A DNA stretch of 31,489 nucleotides from NCBI GenBank assembly GCA_039583695.1, contig JAVKSL010000030.1:1-31489 (forward strand), given 5' to 3'. Under the pieces are notes generated by a model. It saw nothing but the letters and a program-made list of their open reading frames with translations, did not search any database and was not told where the DNA came from. The position numbers and the translations under genes are program-made. Source of the DNA: JAVKSL01 sp039583695. Lineage in GTDB: Bacteria > Actinomycetota > Acidimicrobiia > Acidimicrobiales > JAJPHD01. Shown here one piece after another: positions 30,885-31,489 of the stretch (the stretch's first letter is position 1; every line of letters starts with the position of its first letter).

Positions 30885-31165
30885 AGGAACACCTCCCGCG
30901 TCAAACGACCCTGGTGGGTAGAAGCCATCAGCCGCCGGGGCGACACGACGCGGGCCTCATCGCGGTGCGACCGTTCCTGCCGGCAGCTTATCGCACATCC
31001 TGGGGGACCAGCAAACGGAGGACGTTTCGTCGGGCAAGGGCGGGCAACGAAGCCGAGTGGCGCTCGCTCCGTGAACTGGCCGCGCAGCATCCCGATTGCG
31101 CGACGGCAACGGTTCGGGGTGGGCCCGAGGGCGTGCCCGTTGGGGTTATCATGGTCGTGTATCGG
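30885..31165. other. Intergenic region, no gene recognised
   Basis: No coding frame with family-like sequence is seen. A TATCAT at 31147-31152 lies 13 nt before the mature tRNA-Gln 5' end and may be its -10. GGGAGG (minus strand, near 30897) is the ribosome-binding-like site of the HyfC remnant. Confidence 0.5.
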
Positions 31166-31237
31166 TCGGGGGTGGTGTAATAGGCAACACAGCAGGTTCT
31201 GGCCCTGTCGTTGGGGGTTCGAGTCCTCCCCCCCGAG
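31166..31237 (+). tRNA. tRNA-Gln(CTG)
   Basis: A 72-nt cloverleaf with acceptor TCGGGGG/CCCCCGA, D-arm GTGT/ACAC, anticodon stem GCAGG/CCTGT with loop TTCTGGC (anticodon CTG, reads CAG) and T-loop TTCGAGT. Discriminator is G. CCA is not encoded. T-stem includes one G-T pair. Confidence 0.93.
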
Positions 31238-31336
31238 CACATGGTCGGTGCGACGAGGGTGCCCTGATCTCCCAGCGGGGTTCGGGGCCCCCTCGTCCAC
31301 CGGGTGCGTGTCCGGCTAAGGTTGCCACGCTCGCTC

Positions 31337-31409
31337 GGCCCCATCGTCTAGCGGCCTAGGACATCACCCTCTCAAGGTGGAGGCACGGGTTCGAATCCCG
31401 TTGGGGCTA
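31337..31409 (+). tRNA. tRNA-Glu(CTC)
   Basis: A 73-nt cloverleaf with acceptor GGCCCCA/TGGGGCT (first pair G-U), anticodon stem TCACC/GGTGG with loop CTCTCAA (anticodon CTC, reads GAG) and T-loop TTCGAAT. Discriminator is A and the following CCA (31410-31412) is encoded, unlike the other two tRNAs here. Confidence 0.95.
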
Positions 31410-31418
31410 CCAGTGAGG

Positions 31419-31452
31419 TCTTCACGTTTCGGGAGCCCTCATCTTCACGTTT
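31419..31452 (+). repeat. Short direct repeat after tRNA-Glu
   Basis: TCTTCACGTTT occurs at 31419-31429 and 31442-31452, period 23 bp, beginning 7 nt after the encoded CCA. It could be chance, a terminator-flanking repeat or the edge of an inserted element beyond the window. Confidence 0.3.
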
Positions 31453-31489
31453 GGGCCGGTGTCATCATGGCATCAGGCTGTGACGCGCC

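Overview
The window is high-GC DNA with dense gene packing, frequent GTG/TTG starts, many 4-bp stop/start overlaps (ATGA, GTGA, TTGA) and several apparently leaderless promoters (TANNNT followed 7-9 nt later by the start codon). Together with an actinobacterial gene set (SufU-type Fe-S assembly, DUF1707, DUF6062, SPW-like proteins, OmpR/HisKA pair) this points to an Actinomycetota chromosome. A deep lineage such as Acidimicrobiia is a guess from gene content, not a placement.

Layout. 1-1540: right end of an integrated element (partial ORF, complete tyrosine integrase) abutting tRNA-Val(CAC). 1649-2527: repeat-tailed membrane protein. 2534-8694: a tightly coupled four-gene cluster, fatty acyl-CoA reductase fused to a HAD-IB phosphatase, a zinc-type MDR dehydrogenase, a LarA-like (nickel-pincer superfamily) protein and a PlsC acyltransferase. 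This is the most likely undescribed system here: a lipid-alcohol or lipid-headgroup pathway that includes a LarA paralogue with the cofactor-tethering Lys/His pair but altered catalytic positions. 8709-11805: DHA2 drug-efflux operon with two SPW-like membrane proteins, divergent from a MarR regulator. 11832-11943: two identical 41-bp hairpin repeats. 11994-14311: two-component system. 14563-17413 (+) and 17445-20120 (-): convergent Suf operons carrying two SufC ATPases, one SufB/D-type scaffold, a Rieske protein, a ferredoxin, SufU and SufS. 20199-24492: glycogen-debranching-like glycosidase, MBL hydrolase, acyl-CoA dehydrogenase and a DUF1707 protein.

24516-24749 is a gene-free stretch with RNA-like structure: an exact 12-nt complement of the usual 16S rRNA 3' tail, a 14-codon ORF, a second identical SD core and a sequence able to pair with either, followed by a strong hairpin. 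24885-28688: one translationally coupled series of hydrolase (Asp at the nucleophile position), gltX, DUF218 and DUF6062. 29444-30884 (-): collapsed remnants of a group-4 hydrogenase/formate-hydrogenlyase-like membrane arm, with frameshifts, a nonsense codon and internal deletions. 31166-31409: tRNA-Gln(CTG) and tRNA-Glu(CTC).

No database search or folding program was run. Family calls rest on motifs recognised by eye.
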